Source: Clostridia bacterium (lineage in GTDB: Bacteria; Bacillota; Clostridia; Oscillospirales; Acutalibacteraceae). From it: 64,000 nt of DNA. A program made the position numbers and the translations under genes. The notes beneath the pieces were generated by a model. That model did not search any database. It saw only the letters and a list, made by a program, of their open reading frames with translations, and had not been told where the DNA came from. Shown here one piece after another: positions 37,181-47,024 of the stretch. How positions within the stretch are numbered: the first letter of the stretch is position 1; each line of letters begins with the position of its first letter. Location: positions 1-64,000 of the forward strand of contig JAQXOB010000045.1 in NCBI GenBank assembly GCA_029098305.1, read 5' to 3'.

Positions 37181-37209
37181 ATTTTACCTGATTTTTAAGA
37201 CAATGTAAA
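37181..37209 (-). promoter_or_regulatory. predicted sigma-A promoter of pyrH-frr
   Basis: On the minus strand TTTACA, a 17-base spacer and TAAAAT, about 40 bases before the pyrH start. Confidence 0.6.
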
Positions 37210-37238
37210 GCTAATTTTTTAATAATTTGTTAAAATTT

Positions 37239-40202
37239 TTATGGATTTGCTTTTTCTAAATTGTCAATAGCATCATTAAGCTGATTATATGCATATTCCA
37301 GTTCATCTATCTGTGCATATTCATCATCATATATGGCTATGGCATCACGATATGCATCTGTAAAGTTTAAAAATGAATCTGCCGTGTAATATCCATCGTC
37401 ATTGTTATAAAAGCTGTCTTTAAATTTCTCAATATTATCAAGAAGCTTTTTTATTTTTTGTTTTAGTTCCTCAATGCTCTCTAAATCGTCTTCGTTGCCT
37501 TCATTTTCAATAAATTCACCGGCATCAAACATATCAATAAGATCGGCTATGTATTTTTGTATGTCTGTTACATCTACAAGGTTTATTTCCAAATCTCCGT
37601 TTACATCTGCTGCCGATAGCTGAAGATCATCAAGTTCTATTAAACATGCGATGTACTTTTGCAAACTTGTAACATCAGACATAGTGACGCTTCCATCAAG
37701 ATCCACATCGCCTACAAATATTTGTTTTTTATCAGTGTCAGTTGATATAGGTGGGTTGCCGTTTCTTTTTATGTAGCAGGCACTTGAACCTGTGCGAAGC
37801 TGATATGTGTTTTCATAAATCGAGAATACACAGTAAATATCAACTATATCTCCAGCTTTTATATCCGAAGAATATTCTTCGGCATTGTATATATTTATTG
37901 AACCTGTGCTATCACTGATAGATGTATATCCATCAGAGATATGTTCACCAAGCGTAACATTTCTTATAACTATGAGTTCATTTAGATAGTCGTCTGCCTT
38001 TGATGAGCGTAATCGCGAAATAGTAACCTCTTGTGCAGGCATTATTTCACATTCTTCTAAAGGCTCAACCTTTTCTATTTCTTTTATCTCACGAAGTCCT
38101 TTATAATTAGTGATTTTTCCACTAACTATAACTACCTGACCGTCATCATATTTATCCAGAAGTCCACTATCATCAACTAGCAACAATCCATGAGCTTCTC
38201 CATTTATTTCATCTTCGATGATAATATAATTCTTTTCACCGCCGGACTTTGAAGAATACTTATGGGTTATTTGTCCAATTACATCTACTACATCGCCGTC
38301 TTGGATACCCATAGCGTCCTCTATGGTAAAAATACCATCAGGTACCATATTTGTCGGAATAGGATCAAGATTATCATTATAATCCTTTATATTCAGTGTG
38401 CAGTTAGATGAAAAGTTGCCATCCTCTGAAACAACGGTTATAGTCGTAGTGCCAGGCTTTAATGCGATGATGCGACCTGCCTGTGATATTATGGCAATGC
38501 TTTCATCAGCAGATGCCCAACGCACTTTTTTGTTTGTTGTATTTTCAGGAGTAAATTTAACTGTGAGAACTGCTGAGTTTCCCTGCGATAAGGTAAGATA
38601 ATCTTTGTTAAGCTCAATTTTTCTCGCTTTAATATTCATATCAAAGCTTTCGCCTATCATGAGATGAGATGTAAAAGCCTTTATTCTGAAATTAATGCCG
38701 TCATCTTTTGCCACGTTTACCCAATTGTTCATATTAGTGCTAAAAAAGCTTTGGTTAGATATTGCAGTATTTGTAAAGCTTATCCAGCTAAGCGAACTTT
38801 CAGTTTTATCGCATGGCAGAATTACTCTTTCTGAGGCATTGTCTTTAAAAAGTCTAACTACTACAGAAAAGCGTTGACCTTTTGTGAGTTGAATACTCTC
38901 CGGTAAAGGGATAGTATGTATACCGGCATATTTTTTTGTGCCTTTTAAAGGTGTGGGTAACGCTCTTTTACCAGATAAAGGGTCTGTACGAGATTGCAAA
39001 TCAGTGTAAATTTCAACAGAATAGTTTACATTCGGATCATATGTCACGAAGGAAACAGCATTAAGGTAATCATTATACTGTGATGTGAAGATATTAGACA
39101 TATATCCACCGCCGGTAAATCCACCATTGATAGGATCAGTTCCATCAGAATAGTTTGAGGTTGGATTGCTGGTGCCATCATATTGATAATTATAGTCATA
39201 TTGATTTACAGATGAAAACTCAAGAAAACAAGCATCATCCTCTAAAAGTGACGCATCCTCGTATGATAGCCATATATAACCATAACTACCAAATCCCTCA
39301 CCCCAACTATTTTTTACCAGCCATGCACCATTATTTTTTGGCTTTGAGAGCGGAAAATTTTCTTTGCTGTAAGAGTCGTTCCATCCTACTATGCACGCCT
39401 CGTGGTTGGCAGATTGTGTTTTGCCGGAGGTTGGTATGTAACAATATCCGCTTGTAACGCTGGATAAGTATTCTTCGTCAAAGTAAAAGCCGATCATGGC
39501 AGAGCCATATTTTAGTATAAGCTGTTTAATATCGTTTTTGTCTTTTGTAGAAACAAAATAAGCGTTTTTTAGTAATGCTTCATTTATGCCATAAGCTTTT
39601 TTATTATCTAAAACGTTGAATCCGGAATATGCATTTTGAAAAGAAAATTCACTGTGCTTTTTCTCATCTACTACACCGGTCCATCTTGCAAGTGAAAGAG
39701 CAGAGATATAGTGCATGCCACCGGATGAAAGAAAATCAGTGGATGGAGAAGTGTAATCACCCTCAAGTAGTCCGAGCTTGTCATAAGCATTGTTATTTAA
39801 ATAGTAAGCCAAATGAAGCTCAGATAAATCAATATCATTGATATCAAAATCATTTAACTTTATCAGGCTTGATTCTGCAGTGCTCATCGCAGAAAAAGCC
39901 CAGCAGGTGTTTGTTTCTCCTTGATCTTTTACCGATGTAATAAAGGGTTTATCCTCCAGACGAGGGTCATAATAAGCAGGAATAGTTAAATAGTTCTGAC
40001 TTTTGCCCACGCTATCCACGGAGAAATCAATATCCATATATCCACTTTCGGATGGCTTGCTTATATCAAATGAATGAACCACTCCGCTTGCACTAGTGCT
40101 GTGTGCCGAAGCATTATATGCAGGGATTATAGAAGCACATATAATTGTTGATAGGACTACTATGGAAATCATTCTATGAGAAAACTTTGAAATAGTTTTC
40201 AT
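37239..40202 (-). CDS. secreted papain-like cysteine protease with BIG2, OB, dockerin and FIVAR-like modules
   Basis: A 987-aa exported protein. Signal peptide at residues 1-33. Papain (C1) domain about 75-340 with the oxyanion Gln in VKDQGETNTCWAFSA (Q94), Cys100, His267 (ANHEACIVGWND) and Asn298 (VKNSWGEGFGSYGY). A beta-rich region follows to about 520, then a BIG2-like domain (about 525-610; SADESIAIISQAGRIIALKPGTTTITVVS), two OB-fold-like modules (about 620-820), a dockerin (830-893) with two canonical Ca loops (DVDLDGSVTMSD; DVNGDLEINLVD), and a C-terminal FIVAR-like helical domain. Probably a scaffold-anchored protease. RBS AGGAGATG; promoter at 40238. Confidence 0.9.
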   Translation of the reverse strand: MKTISKFSHRMISIVVLSTIICASIIPAYNASAHSTSASGVVHSFDISKPSESGYMDIDFSVDSVGKSQNYLTIPAYYDPRLEDKPFITSVKDQGETNTCWAFSAMSTAESSLIKLNDFDINDIDLSELHLAYYLNNNAYDKLGLLEGDYTSPSTDFLSSGGMHYISALSLARWTGVVDEKKHSEFSFQNAYSGFNVLDNKKAYGINEALLKNAYFVSTKDKNDIKQLILKYGSAMIGFYFDEEYLSSVTSGYCYIPTSGKTQSANHEACIVGWNDSYSKENFPLSKPKNNGAWLVKNSWGEGFGSYGYIWLSYEDASLLEDDACFLEFSSVNQYDYNYQYDGTSNPTSNYSDGTDPINGGFTGGGYMSNIFTSQYNDYLNAVSFVTYDPNVNYSVEIYTDLQSRTDPLSGKRALPTPLKGTKKYAGIHTIPLPESIQLTKGQRFSVVVRLFKDNASERVILPCDKTESSLSWISFTNTAISNQSFFSTNMNNWVNVAKDDGINFRIKAFTSHLMIGESFDMNIKARKIELNKDYLTLSQGNSAVLTVKFTPENTTNKKVRWASADESIAIISQAGRIIALKPGTTTITVVSEDGNFSSNCTLNIKDYNDNLDPIPTNMVPDGIFTIEDAMGIQDGDVVDVIGQITHKYSSKSGGEKNYIIIEDEINGEAHGLLLVDDSGLLDKYDDGQVVIVSGKITNYKGLREIKEIEKVEPLEECEIMPAQEVTISRLRSSKADDYLNELIVIRNVTLGEHISDGYTSISDSTGSINIYNAEEYSSDIKAGDIVDIYCVFSIYENTYQLRTGSSACYIKRNGNPPISTDTDKKQIFVGDVDLDGSVTMSDVTSLQKYIACLIELDDLQLSAADVNGDLEINLVDVTDIQKYIADLIDMFDAGEFIENEGNEDDLESIEELKQKIKKLLDNIEKFKDSFYNNDDGYYTADSFLNFTDAYRDAIAIYDDEYAQIDELEYAYNQLNDAIDNLEKANP

Positions 40203-40237
40203 TATACATCATCTCCTATATACTAAACGTCTATAAT

Positions 40238-40266
40238 ATCATATCAATTTCTTGGTATAATTTCAA
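40238..40266 (-). promoter_or_regulatory. predicted sigma-A promoter of the papain-dockerin gene
   Basis: On the minus strand TTGAAA, a 17-base spacer and TATGAT, about 35 bases before the ATG. Confidence 0.6.
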
Positions 40267-40390
40267 GCAATTTTAATAATTCTTTAACAATCCTGATTTA
40301 GTTGATTTTTATAGTAAAACAAAGAGAGTGGATATATATTTGAGAAAAGTTACAAAAACTTGTTGTTTGAAAATATTTGTAAAAAAATGT

Positions 40391-40419
40391 TTGACATGGC
40401 TATATTGTTGTGATATACT
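40391..40419 (+). promoter_or_regulatory. sigma-A promoter of rplU-prp-rpmA
   Basis: TTGACA, a 17-base spacer and TATACT, just before the L21 leader. Confidence 0.8.
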
Positions 40420-40425
40420 ATTCTA

Positions 40426-40520
40426 GCCGCTTATTGTAGGCTTATAAAAAAGCATATCTGCTTGCCTACGGCTCATTATTGTGAGCATAAATAGCGAGTC
40501 TTATAAAGAGAGGACAGGTG
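40426..40520 (+). ncRNA. L21 leader RNA
   Basis: A structured leader with a GTAGGC...GCCTAC hairpin (CGCTTATTGTAGGCT, loop, GCCTACGGCT) followed by GGCTCATTATTGTGAGC. It sits between a strong promoter and rplU. The layout matches the Firmicutes ribosomal protein L21 leader as I recall it (autoregulation by L21); I cannot run a covariance search. Confidence 0.75.
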
Positions 40521-40527
40521 ACTGTCA

Positions 40528-40836
40528 ATGTATGCAATTATCACAACTGGCGGAAAGCAGTACAAAGTTAGTGACGGTGACGTTATTTACGTTGAGAAGC
40601 TTGATGCTGAAGACAATGCAACTGTTGAGTTTGACGTTGTTGCTGTAGGAGCAGAAGACGGACTCAAGGTTGGCACCCCATTAGTTAAAGGTGCAAAAGT
40701 AACCGGTACTGTTGTAAAGACCGGCAAGGCTAAGAAGATCACTGTAATGACCTACAAGCCAAAGAAAGGCGAAAAGAGAAAAATGGGTCATAGACAGCCT
40801 TACACAAAGGTTGAAATCAGCAAGATCAGCCTTTAA
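40528..40836 (+). CDS. rplU: 50S ribosomal protein L21
   Basis: A 102-aa L21: [72 protein letters not shown]. First gene of the L21-Prp-L27 operon typical of Firmicutes, with a leader RNA and AGAGAGGACAGGTG upstream. Confidence 0.99.
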   Translation: MYAIITTGGKQYKVSDGDVIYVEKLDAEDNATVEFDVVAVGAEDGLKVGTPLVKGAKVTGTVVKTGKAKKITVMTYKPKKGEKRKMGHRQPYTKVEISKISL

Positions 40837-40845
40837 TTTTCGTAT

Positions 40846-41166
40846 ATGATAGATGCGGAAATTTACGTTGATAAATTCGGAAATAACATAGGGTTCTGTA
40901 TAAGCGGACATTCAGGCTATGCCGAGGCAGGCAGCGACATTGTGTGTGCTGCTGTAAGCTCTGCGGCATATATGACTGCCAATATCATTACTGATATTCA
41001 CAAGGTTGATGCTGATGTGTCTGTGAATGACGGCTTTATGAAATTGCGAATTTTATCACAGGATGCTGCTTTATGCTCGGTCATTTTATCAGGATTTAAG
41101 CAACATCTATGTTCTCTTGAAGAACAGTATCCCGATTATTTAATTGTAAACTATTTGGAGGTGTAA
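40846..41166 (+). CDS. prp: ribosomal-processing cysteine protease Prp
   Basis: A 106-aa protease that removes the N-terminal extension of L27. The catalytic His22 and Cys34 lie in [20 protein letters not shown], the family signature. It sits between rplU and rpmA, 9 and 4 bases from each, and the L27 encoded next carries the matching extension. In Firmicutes that have extended L27 this gene is characteristic; the role here is inferred from that pairing. Confidence 0.95.
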   Translation: MIDAEIYVDKFGNNIGFCISGHSGYAEAGSDIVCAAVSSAAYMTANIITDIHKVDADVSVNDGFMKLRILSQDAALCSVILSGFKQHLCSLEEQYPDYLIVNYLEV

Positions 41167-41170
41167 AGTA

Positions 41171-41452
41171 ATGCTTAGAATTAACATTCAACTTTTTGCT
41201 CATAAAAAAGGAATGGGCTCTACCAAGAACGGTCGTGACAGTGAGTCAAAGCGTCTTGGTGCAAAGCGTGCCGACGGTCAGTTCGTATTGGCAGGCAACA
41301 TTCTTGTAAGACAGCGTGGTACACATATTCATCCAGGTGCAAATGTAGGTAAGGGCAAGGATGATACTTTGTTTGCACTTACAGACGGCATCGTTCGTTT
41401 CGAGCGTTGGGGTCGTGACCGCAAGCGTGTTTGCGTTTACGCAGAGCAGTAA
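41171..41452 (+). CDS. rpmA: 50S ribosomal protein L27 with an N-terminal extension
   Basis: A 93-aa L27 ([41 protein letters not shown]...). The start [10 protein letters not shown] precedes the mature HKKG: the same kind of extension (consensus near LNLQFFA) that Prp cuts, here with QLFA instead of QFFA. The mature N terminus reaches the peptidyl-transferase centre. Part of the rplU-prp-rpmA operon. Confidence 0.98.
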   Translation: MLRINIQLFAHKKGMGSTKNGRDSESKRLGAKRADGQFVLAGNILVRQRGTHIHPGANVGKGKDDTLFALTDGIVRFERWGRDRKRVCVYAEQ

Positions 41453-41494
41453 TTTTTTACTGTGATTTGCTTATAAAACTACGGAGGTTTTAAT

Positions 41495-41752
41495 ATGGAT
41501 CTCAAAACTATTTTACAGCTTGTTCTCGGTTCCATTCTGGTTATTTGTTCAATAGCAATTATTATTGTTATTATTCTTCAGGAAGGTCATCAGGCAGGTT
41601 TGGGTGCAATCACAGGCGGTGCTGATACATTCTTCTCAAAGAATAAGGCACGTTCTATCGATTCTTTTCTTGCACGCTGGACAAAGGGATTTGCAGCTGT
41701 ATTTATTTTGATGGTTGTTGCATTGAATGTAATCGACCGCTTTATGGCTTAA
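41495..41752 (+). CDS. secG: protein translocase subunit SecG
   Basis: An 85-aa two-span membrane protein: LKTILQLVLGSILVICSIAIIIVIILQEGHQAGLGAITGGADTFFSKNKARSIDSFLARWTKGFAAVFILMVVALNVI. The GLGAITGGADTFF loop is the SecG signature. It aids SecYE-dependent export. AAACTACGGAGG lies before the ATG. It ends before a strong terminator at 41816. Confidence 0.95.
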   Translation: MDLKTILQLVLGSILVICSIAIIIVIILQEGHQAGLGAITGGADTFFSKNKARSIDSFLARWTKGFAAVFILMVVALNVIDRFMA

Positions 41753-42123
41753 TTTTATTCTAGCTGACTTTAATAAGTATTATAGGTGCTGTCGCATTAG
41801 GATGGCTCCCAAAAGGATCGGGCAACCCGAAAAGGGTTGCCCGATCGCTGTTTTTATAGTATAATCAGGTTGAATTCAAACTTTACAGGAGGTAAGGTTA
41901 ATATATTAGATAGTTGTGACGCTGTCTTTTTAATCAATTATTTATCTACAAAATAATTTCGTATTTCTTTTTATGCAATATATTATGCGTCTTTTTGATT
42001 ATATTGTCATTCATTGAACAAGTATAAATTATAGTTGAAAGAATTTATTTTTTAAACTATTTATGTTCTCGTGTAACTGTAAGCTGATAAATGTTTTACA
42101 GTAGAAAAAAAGGAGCTTTACAC
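41753..42123. other. intergenic region between secG and uvrB
   Basis: It holds the terminator at 41816-41846, a stray AGGAGG (41888-41893) with no usable ORF behind it, and from about 41965 the sequence that is duplicated at 25057-25284. TATAAATTATAG and similar AT-rich boxes could act as the uvrB promoter, but no pair is clearly better than another. No SOS box was recognised with confidence. Confidence 0.5.
41816..41846 (+). terminator. intrinsic terminator after secG
   Basis: GATCGGGCAACCC and GGGTTGCCCGATC form a 13-bp stem around GAAAA, followed by GCTGTTTTT. Confidence 0.9.
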
Positions 42124-44106
42124 ATGAATAAATTTGAATTAGTGTCTTCATACAAGCCTACCGGTGACCAGCCAAGAGCTATAGAAAAGCTTGTAAAAAG
42201 CATACAAGAGGGCAACAGAGAGCAAACCCTGCTTGGCATCACAGGCTCAGGCAAAACATTCACTATGGCGAACGTGATAGCACAGCTAAATCGTCCGACG
42301 CTGGTGCTTGCACACAACAAAACCCTTGCGGCACAGCTATGCACAGAGTTTAAGAGCTTTTTTCCGAATAACTCTGTAGAATATTTTGTTTCTTATTATG
42401 ATTATTATCAGCCGGAAGCTTATGTAGCATCTACTGATACTTATATAGAAAAAGACAGCTCTATAAATGATGAGATAGACAAACTGCGTCACTCTGCTAC
42501 ACTTGCACTCTCTGAACGAAACGATGTAATAATTGTAGCGAGTGTTTCGTGTATATATAGCCTTGGTAACCCTATTGACTACAAAAATATGGTTATTTCA
42601 CTTCGCCCAGGTATGCAAAAATCCCGTGATGAGCTTTTGCACAAGCTTGTGGAACTGCAATATGAAAGAAACGATATCAATTTTATACGAAACAAATTCA
42701 GAGTAAGAGGAGATGTGGTTGAAATTTTTCCTGCTGCATCTAAAGATGCTGTAATCAGAGTAGAATTTTTTGGTGACGAGATAGACCGAATTTCTGAGAT
42801 AAACCCGCTTACCGGTGAATTGCTTTCGGTGCTTAGACATGCAGCTATTTATCCGGCATCTCACTATATCGTTCCACCTGAAAAAATGAGCGACGCTGTA
42901 AAGGAAATCAGACGAGAGCTAGACGAAAGAGTCAAATTTTTCGAAAGCACGGGAAAACTTATCGAAGCGCAGAGAATTCGCCAGAGAACAGAATATGATA
43001 TCGAGATGCTCACAGAGATAGGTTTTTGCACAGGGATAGAGAATTACTCCAGAATTTTGTCAGGAAGGGCGCCAGGTAGCACACCATACACGCTGCTCGA
43101 CTACTTTCCAAAGGACTATCTGCTATTTGTTGATGAATCTCATGTTACGTTGCCACAGGTTAGAGGAATGTTCGAGGGTGACAGAGCAAGAAAACAGAGT
43201 CTTATAGACTATGGGTTTAGGTTGCCAAGTGCGCTGGACAACAGACCTCTTAATTTCGGAGAGTTTTATAATCATATCAACCAGGCTATATTTGTTAGTG
43301 CTACACCCGGTGATTTCGAACTAGAAAAAAGTGAAAACGTTGTCGAGCAGGTTATCAGACCAACAGGTTTGTTAGATCCTACTGTTAGTGTTAGACCTGT
43401 AGATGGACAGCTGGATGATCTTGTATCTGAAATTAACGTGCGTTCAGCCAGAAACGAGCGAACTCTTGTAACTACGCTTACAAAGAAAATGGCAGAGAAT
43501 CTCACGGAGTATTTTACTACGCTTGGCATAAAGGTAAGATATATGCACCACGATATAGACACAGTCGAGAGAATGGAAATAATAAGAGATTTACGTCTCG
43601 GTCAGTTTGATGTGCTCGTTGGAATCAATCTTCTTAGAGAAGGACTTGATATTCCAGAGGTATCACTGGTTGCGATACTCGATGCGGATAAGGAAGGATT
43701 CCTGCGAAGTTCAAGATCGCTAATTCAGACTATGGGACGTGCCGCACGTAACAGCGAAGGCACAGTTATTATGTATGCAGATACAGTTACACCATCTATG
43801 GAGACAGCAATAAAAGAAACACTGCGTCGCCGTGATATTCAAATAGAATATAACGAAAAGAATGGAATAATTCCGAAAACTATAATAAAAAATGTGTTAG
43901 ATATTCCGGAAATATCTACACACGCAAACGATGAACGCATAAAGGGCAAAAAGTTATCGAAGCTTGAGCGAATGAAACTGATAGATGACCTCACTAAAGA
44001 GATGAAGGCAGCAGCAAAATTGCTCGAATTTGAGCACGCAGCATATCTCAGAGATAAAATTGCTAAGCTAAGGGCAGAGGACAGCTCACACAAAACTATA
44101 GTTTGA
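42124..44106 (+). CDS. uvrB: excinuclease ABC subunit B
   Basis: DNA-damage-verifying helicase subunit of nucleotide excision repair. 660 aa with the N-terminal [21 protein letters not shown], Walker [15 protein letters not shown], beta-hairpin [27 protein letters not shown]-type [37 protein letters not shown] and QTMGRAARN, plus a C-terminal UVR segment ([19 protein letters not shown]). The track adds 11 residues; GGAG before the ATG at 42124 favours the standard start. No uvrA or uvrC is in the window. Its leader and first codons are duplicated near 25.2 kb. Confidence 0.97.
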   Translation: MNKFELVSSYKPTGDQPRAIEKLVKSIQEGNREQTLLGITGSGKTFTMANVIAQLNRPTLVLAHNKTLAAQLCTEFKSFFPNNSVEYFVSYYDYYQPEAYVASTDTYIEKDSSINDEIDKLRHSATLALSERNDVIIVASVSCIYSLGNPIDYKNMVISLRPGMQKSRDELLHKLVELQYERNDINFIRNKFRVRGDVVEIFPAASKDAVIRVEFFGDEIDRISEINPLTGELLSVLRHAAIYPASHYIVPPEKMSDAVKEIRRELDERVKFFESTGKLIEAQRIRQRTEYDIEMLTEIGFCTGIENYSRILSGRAPGSTPYTLLDYFPKDYLLFVDESHVTLPQVRGMFEGDRARKQSLIDYGFRLPSALDNRPLNFGEFYNHINQAIFVSATPGDFELEKSENVVEQVIRPTGLLDPTVSVRPVDGQLDDLVSEINVRSARNERTLVTTLTKKMAENLTEYFTTLGIKVRYMHHDIDTVERMEIIRDLRLGQFDVLVGINLLREGLDIPEVSLVAILDADKEGFLRSSRSLIQTMGRAARNSEGTVIMYADTVTPSMETAIKETLRRRDIQIEYNEKNGIIPKTIIKNVLDIPEISTHANDERIKGKKLSKLERMKLIDDLTKEMKAAAKLLEFEHAAYLRDKIAKLRAEDSSHKTIV

Positions 44107-44186
44107 TATCTAGCTTTTATGAGGTGTTTTTGCATATGTAATGAGAAATTTTCTAGTGTTTTACTATCTAAAATGGGATTTTAATT

Positions 44187-44212
44187 AGCAATAGACTTTG
44201 TTGCTTTTTTTT
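44187..44212 (+). terminator. weak intrinsic terminator after uvrB
   Basis: AGCAA and TTGCT pair around a 9-base loop, followed by a run of eight T. Confidence 0.5.
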
Positions 44213-44232
44213 AAATAGTATGCACAAAAATC

Positions 44233-44262
44233 TTGACAAAGCGTATTGAAAAGTAATATAAT
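44233..44262 (+). promoter_or_regulatory. consensus sigma-A promoter of rny
   Basis: TTGACA, an 18-base spacer and TATAAT, both hexamers perfect, about 275 bases before the rny start. Confidence 0.8.
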
Positions 44263-44269
44263 ATTATCA

Positions 44270-44538
44270 ATCCTATTAAAAGAGGATGATGCGGATTTTG
44301 TTCCGTACACATTTTATTAATTCGACTCTTTAAGGGCCGTTATATTATATAATTTATTTTTTTATTGTTATTTTACTAAGGCTGTGTTGCCTTGCTATAT
44401 ATTTCGCACTTGATATGTGGTGCATTTATGATATATACTTACTAATGCTTTAAAATTGAATAATGTTGTATAACGGCACCTTCGGGTTTGGTTAATTACT
44501 AACGAATTTGGAATTAAATTTAAGGAGGTGTCAGAAGG
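44270..44538 (+). promoter_or_regulatory. long structured leader of rny
   Basis: The transcribed leader contains small stems ATCCT/AGGAT and CGGA/TCCG near its start, AAGGC/GCCTT in the middle, and GCCGTTATA (44336-44344) pairing perfectly with TATAACGGC (44469-44477), closing a loop of about 120 bases. An AAGGAGG follows before the ATG. No known riboswitch class was recognised. Confidence 0.5.
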
Positions 44539-46092
44539 ATGGACATAGGATTGGCTATTCTTTTTATTGCTTTGGCAGCCATTGTAAGCGGTGTGTCATG
44601 CTTTCTTGCCGGCGTAAGTCACAGAAAAAGACGCGCAGAAGCGGAGATTGGTTCTGCAGAGCAAGAGGCTAAAAGAATTGTGAGCGATGCTGTAAAATCA
44701 GCCGAGGCTAAAAAGAAAGAAACAATTCTTGAGGGTAAAGATGAAATTCATCGTTTGCGTAGTGAAGCAGAACATGAGATTTCTGAGAGAAGAAAAGATG
44801 TTCAGCGTCAGGAGAGAAGACTCCAGCAAAAGGAAGAAACCCTCGATAAGAAAATGGACAATCTCGAAAAGAAAGATGAAACGCTTGCAAAGAAGATCAA
44901 AGAGGCTGAGTCAAAGCTTGAAGAAGCTGAGATGGTGAAAAAAAGTCAGTTTGAGGTTCTTGAAAAAATATCAGGATTTTCGGGTGAACAAGCAAAGGCC
45001 TATTTGTTAAAACAGCTTGACCAAGAGCTTGCACATGAAAAGGCAGTCAAAATCAGAGACTTTGAACAGCAGCTTCATGAGGAACAAGAGCGTCGAGCAG
45101 CGAACATAATTTCACTTGCCATTCAAAAATGTGCAGCCGAGCAGGTTACAGAAACAGCTGTTTCTGTTGTGCCACTGCCAAGTGACGAGATGAAAGGTAG
45201 AATTATCGGTCGTGAGGGTAGAAATATTCGTGCCCTTGAAACTTTAACAGGTGTAGACTTTATCATAGACGATACACCGGAAGCAATCACACTATCATGC
45301 TTTGAACCGGTGAGAAGAGAGATTGCTAGAGTCGCATTAGAAAAGCTTATTTCTGATGGACGTATCCATCCAGCCAGAATCGAAGAAATGATTGATAAGG
45401 CACGCCGTGAGGTTGAGGCTACAATCAAAGAGGAAGGCGAAAGAGCAGTTATTTCTGCAGGAATTAATGGTATTCACCCAGAGCTTATTAAGCTACTTGG
45501 TAGATTACGTTATAGAACCAGTTATGGTCAGAATGTCCTCAATCATTCACTTGAGGTGTCTTATCTTGCCGGAGTTATGGCTACTGAGCTTGGACTTGAT
45601 CCTACAGTTGCAAAGCGTGCAGGTTTGTTGCACGATATAGGCAAAGCTCTCGACCACGAAATAGAGGGTTCACATATTGAGATAGGCGTGGATATGGCAA
45701 AGAAATATAAAGAGCATGATGCTGTTATTCATGCTATTCACGCTCATCATGGCGATATAGAAGCCAAGACCATAGTGGCTTGTCTTGTTCAGGCAGCTGA
45801 TGCTATCTCAGCAGCAAGACCTGGTGCAAGACGTGAAAATCTTGAAAACTACATTAAGCGTCTGCAAAAGCTTGAAGAAGTTGCATCATCATTCCAAGGT
45901 GTTGATCGTTCATTTGCTATTCAAGCCGGTAGAGAGATTCGAATAATGGTAAAACCAGAGGTTATCAATGATGAAAAGATGGTTTCACTTGCAAGAGATA
46001 TTTGCAAGAAGATAGAAACCGATCTTGAATATCCAGGTCAGGTTAAGGTTACAATTATTCGAGAGAGCAGAGCTATCAACTACGCAAAATAA
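44539..46092 (+). CDS. rny: ribonuclease Y
   Basis: Membrane-anchored endoribonuclease that starts mRNA decay in Firmicutes. 517 aa: N-terminal membrane span ([21 protein letters not shown]), a long coiled coil (residues about 30-190, rich in Glu/Lys), a KH domain ([24 protein letters not shown]) and an HD domain ([48 protein letters not shown]) with the metal-binding His-Asp pair. AAGGAGG lies about 10 bases upstream. The long structured leader suggests post-transcriptional control. Confidence 0.98.
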   Translation: MDIGLAILFIALAAIVSGVSCFLAGVSHRKRRAEAEIGSAEQEAKRIVSDAVKSAEAKKKETILEGKDEIHRLRSEAEHEISERRKDVQRQERRLQQKEETLDKKMDNLEKKDETLAKKIKEAESKLEEAEMVKKSQFEVLEKISGFSGEQAKAYLLKQLDQELAHEKAVKIRDFEQQLHEEQERRAANIISLAIQKCAAEQVTETAVSVVPLPSDEMKGRIIGREGRNIRALETLTGVDFIIDDTPEAITLSCFEPVRREIARVALEKLISDGRIHPARIEEMIDKARREVEATIKEEGERAVISAGINGIHPELIKLLGRLRYRTSYGQNVLNHSLEVSYLAGVMATELGLDPTVAKRAGLLHDIGKALDHEIEGSHIEIGVDMAKKYKEHDAVIHAIHAHHGDIEAKTIVACLVQAADAISAARPGARRENLENYIKRLQKLEEVASSFQGVDRSFAIQAGREIRIMVKPEVINDEKMVSLARDICKKIETDLEYPGQVKVTIIRESRAINYAK

Positions 46093-46107
46093 CATATCAT
46101 TAAATTA

Positions 46108-46135
46108 GCGACAGTTTTTTACTGTCGCTTTTTTG
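46108..46135 (+). terminator. intrinsic terminator after rny
   Basis: GCGACAGT and ACTGTCGC flank a short T-rich loop, followed by TTTTTTG. Confidence 0.85.
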
Positions 46136-46358
46136 TATAATGTGCAGTTTAAAAATCTGTAAATATATAGAATGTTTTGTGATGATACCAACCGTGTTTA
46201 AAGGATTGATGATAGGGATACCATTTCAATTCAAAATCTACTGGGGTAGCTTGTGTAATTATGACATAGTGGATAATGAAACGTTCTAGGCTATATTTCA
46301 TTGTAGATGTTTTTTAAAAAAGTATGAATGCGATACTCTGTTTTTCACAATCTTATGC

Positions 46359-46400
46359 AAAAAATGAGTAGGGGCTAATTTGTAGCTCCTACTCATTTTT
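46359..46400. terminator. terminator after the YgjV/GNAT gene
   Basis: AAAAATGAGTAGGGGCTA and TAGCTCCTACTCATTTTT form a long stem with one G-T-like mismatch, symmetrical enough to work on both strands, between rny and the minus-strand gene. The gene's stop codon overlaps its edge. Confidence 0.7.
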
Positions 46401-47008
46401 TATATCTCTTTTATAAAGTTGTTTCCATCCTGCACAAAGCCCATTGATTTGAGATAGCTCTTGTGGCCCTCATCTTCTGTCTGTGCAATCAGCTTGTTAA
46501 AGCCTAGGCTCTTTAGTTTTTTGTATAAGAATTTTCCGACACGACAATCTCGATATTCTGGTGTTGCATAGTCAAGATCAACACGCATGGTTCCATCACC
46601 GTTGTTTTTTCCCATAATTAGTCCTGCTGCAGTCAGATTGCAATATACAAAGATAGCTGTGTTAGAATCAGTTTCACCTAATGTAAAGTTTGAAAAATGT
46701 TTTTGAATATCTCTGCCGTTGAACATAACAAAGCTTTTCAAAAATTCATTGTCCACTCTGCAATAATGAGCAGAAAAAATTTCTTCACGTTTTTTCATTT
46801 TTATTAGGTAATAAATATTAATTGCCACTAAGCCAATGTTTAATATAGCAGTCGGATAAGATTTTATTGCCAGTGCATACACTGCAAAAATCAGTGCACC
46901 TATAGTGTTCACCCATCTTAGCTTTACTACAGATGACATGATGAAAGAAACGAATACGATAACGGATGCTAAATAACCTATATATTCCCAAATTTGTTCT
47001 ATTGTCAT
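46400..47008 (-). CDS. YgjV-like membrane domain fused to a GNAT-like acetyltransferase domain
   Basis: A 202-aa protein. Residues 1-70 are a small membrane domain of three hydrophobic segments (IWEYIGYLASVIVFVSFIMSSVVKLRWVNTIGALIFAVYALAIKSYPTAILNIGLVAINIYYLIKM) of the YgjV/Imp-YgjV type. Residues about 85-202 resemble a GNAT fold: NTAIFVYCNLTAAGLIMG, VDLDYATPEYRDCRVGKFLYKKLKSLGFNKLIAQTEDEGHKSYLKSMGFV. The motif-A pyrophosphate loop (RDCRVGKFL) is recognisable. A fused membrane-bound acetyltransferase is inferred; substrate unknown. AAGGAG lies before the ATG. Confidence 0.75.
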   Translation of the reverse strand: MTIEQIWEYIGYLASVIVFVSFIMSSVVKLRWVNTIGALIFAVYALAIKSYPTAILNIGLVAINIYYLIKMKKREEIFSAHYCRVDNEFLKSFVMFNGRDIQKHFSNFTLGETDSNTAIFVYCNLTAAGLIMGKNNGDGTMRVDLDYATPEYRDCRVGKFLYKKLKSLGFNKLIAQTEDEGHKSYLKSMGFVQDGNNFIKEI

Positions 47009-47024
47009 AATTAAATACTCCTTT

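Larger units (their letters stand above)
44107..44538. other. 432-base gap with the rny promoter and leader
   Basis: Between uvrB and rny. It holds a weak terminator (44187-44212), a strong promoter (44233-44262) and a leader of about 270 bases with many AT-rich stems. No ORF was seen. Confidence 0.6.
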
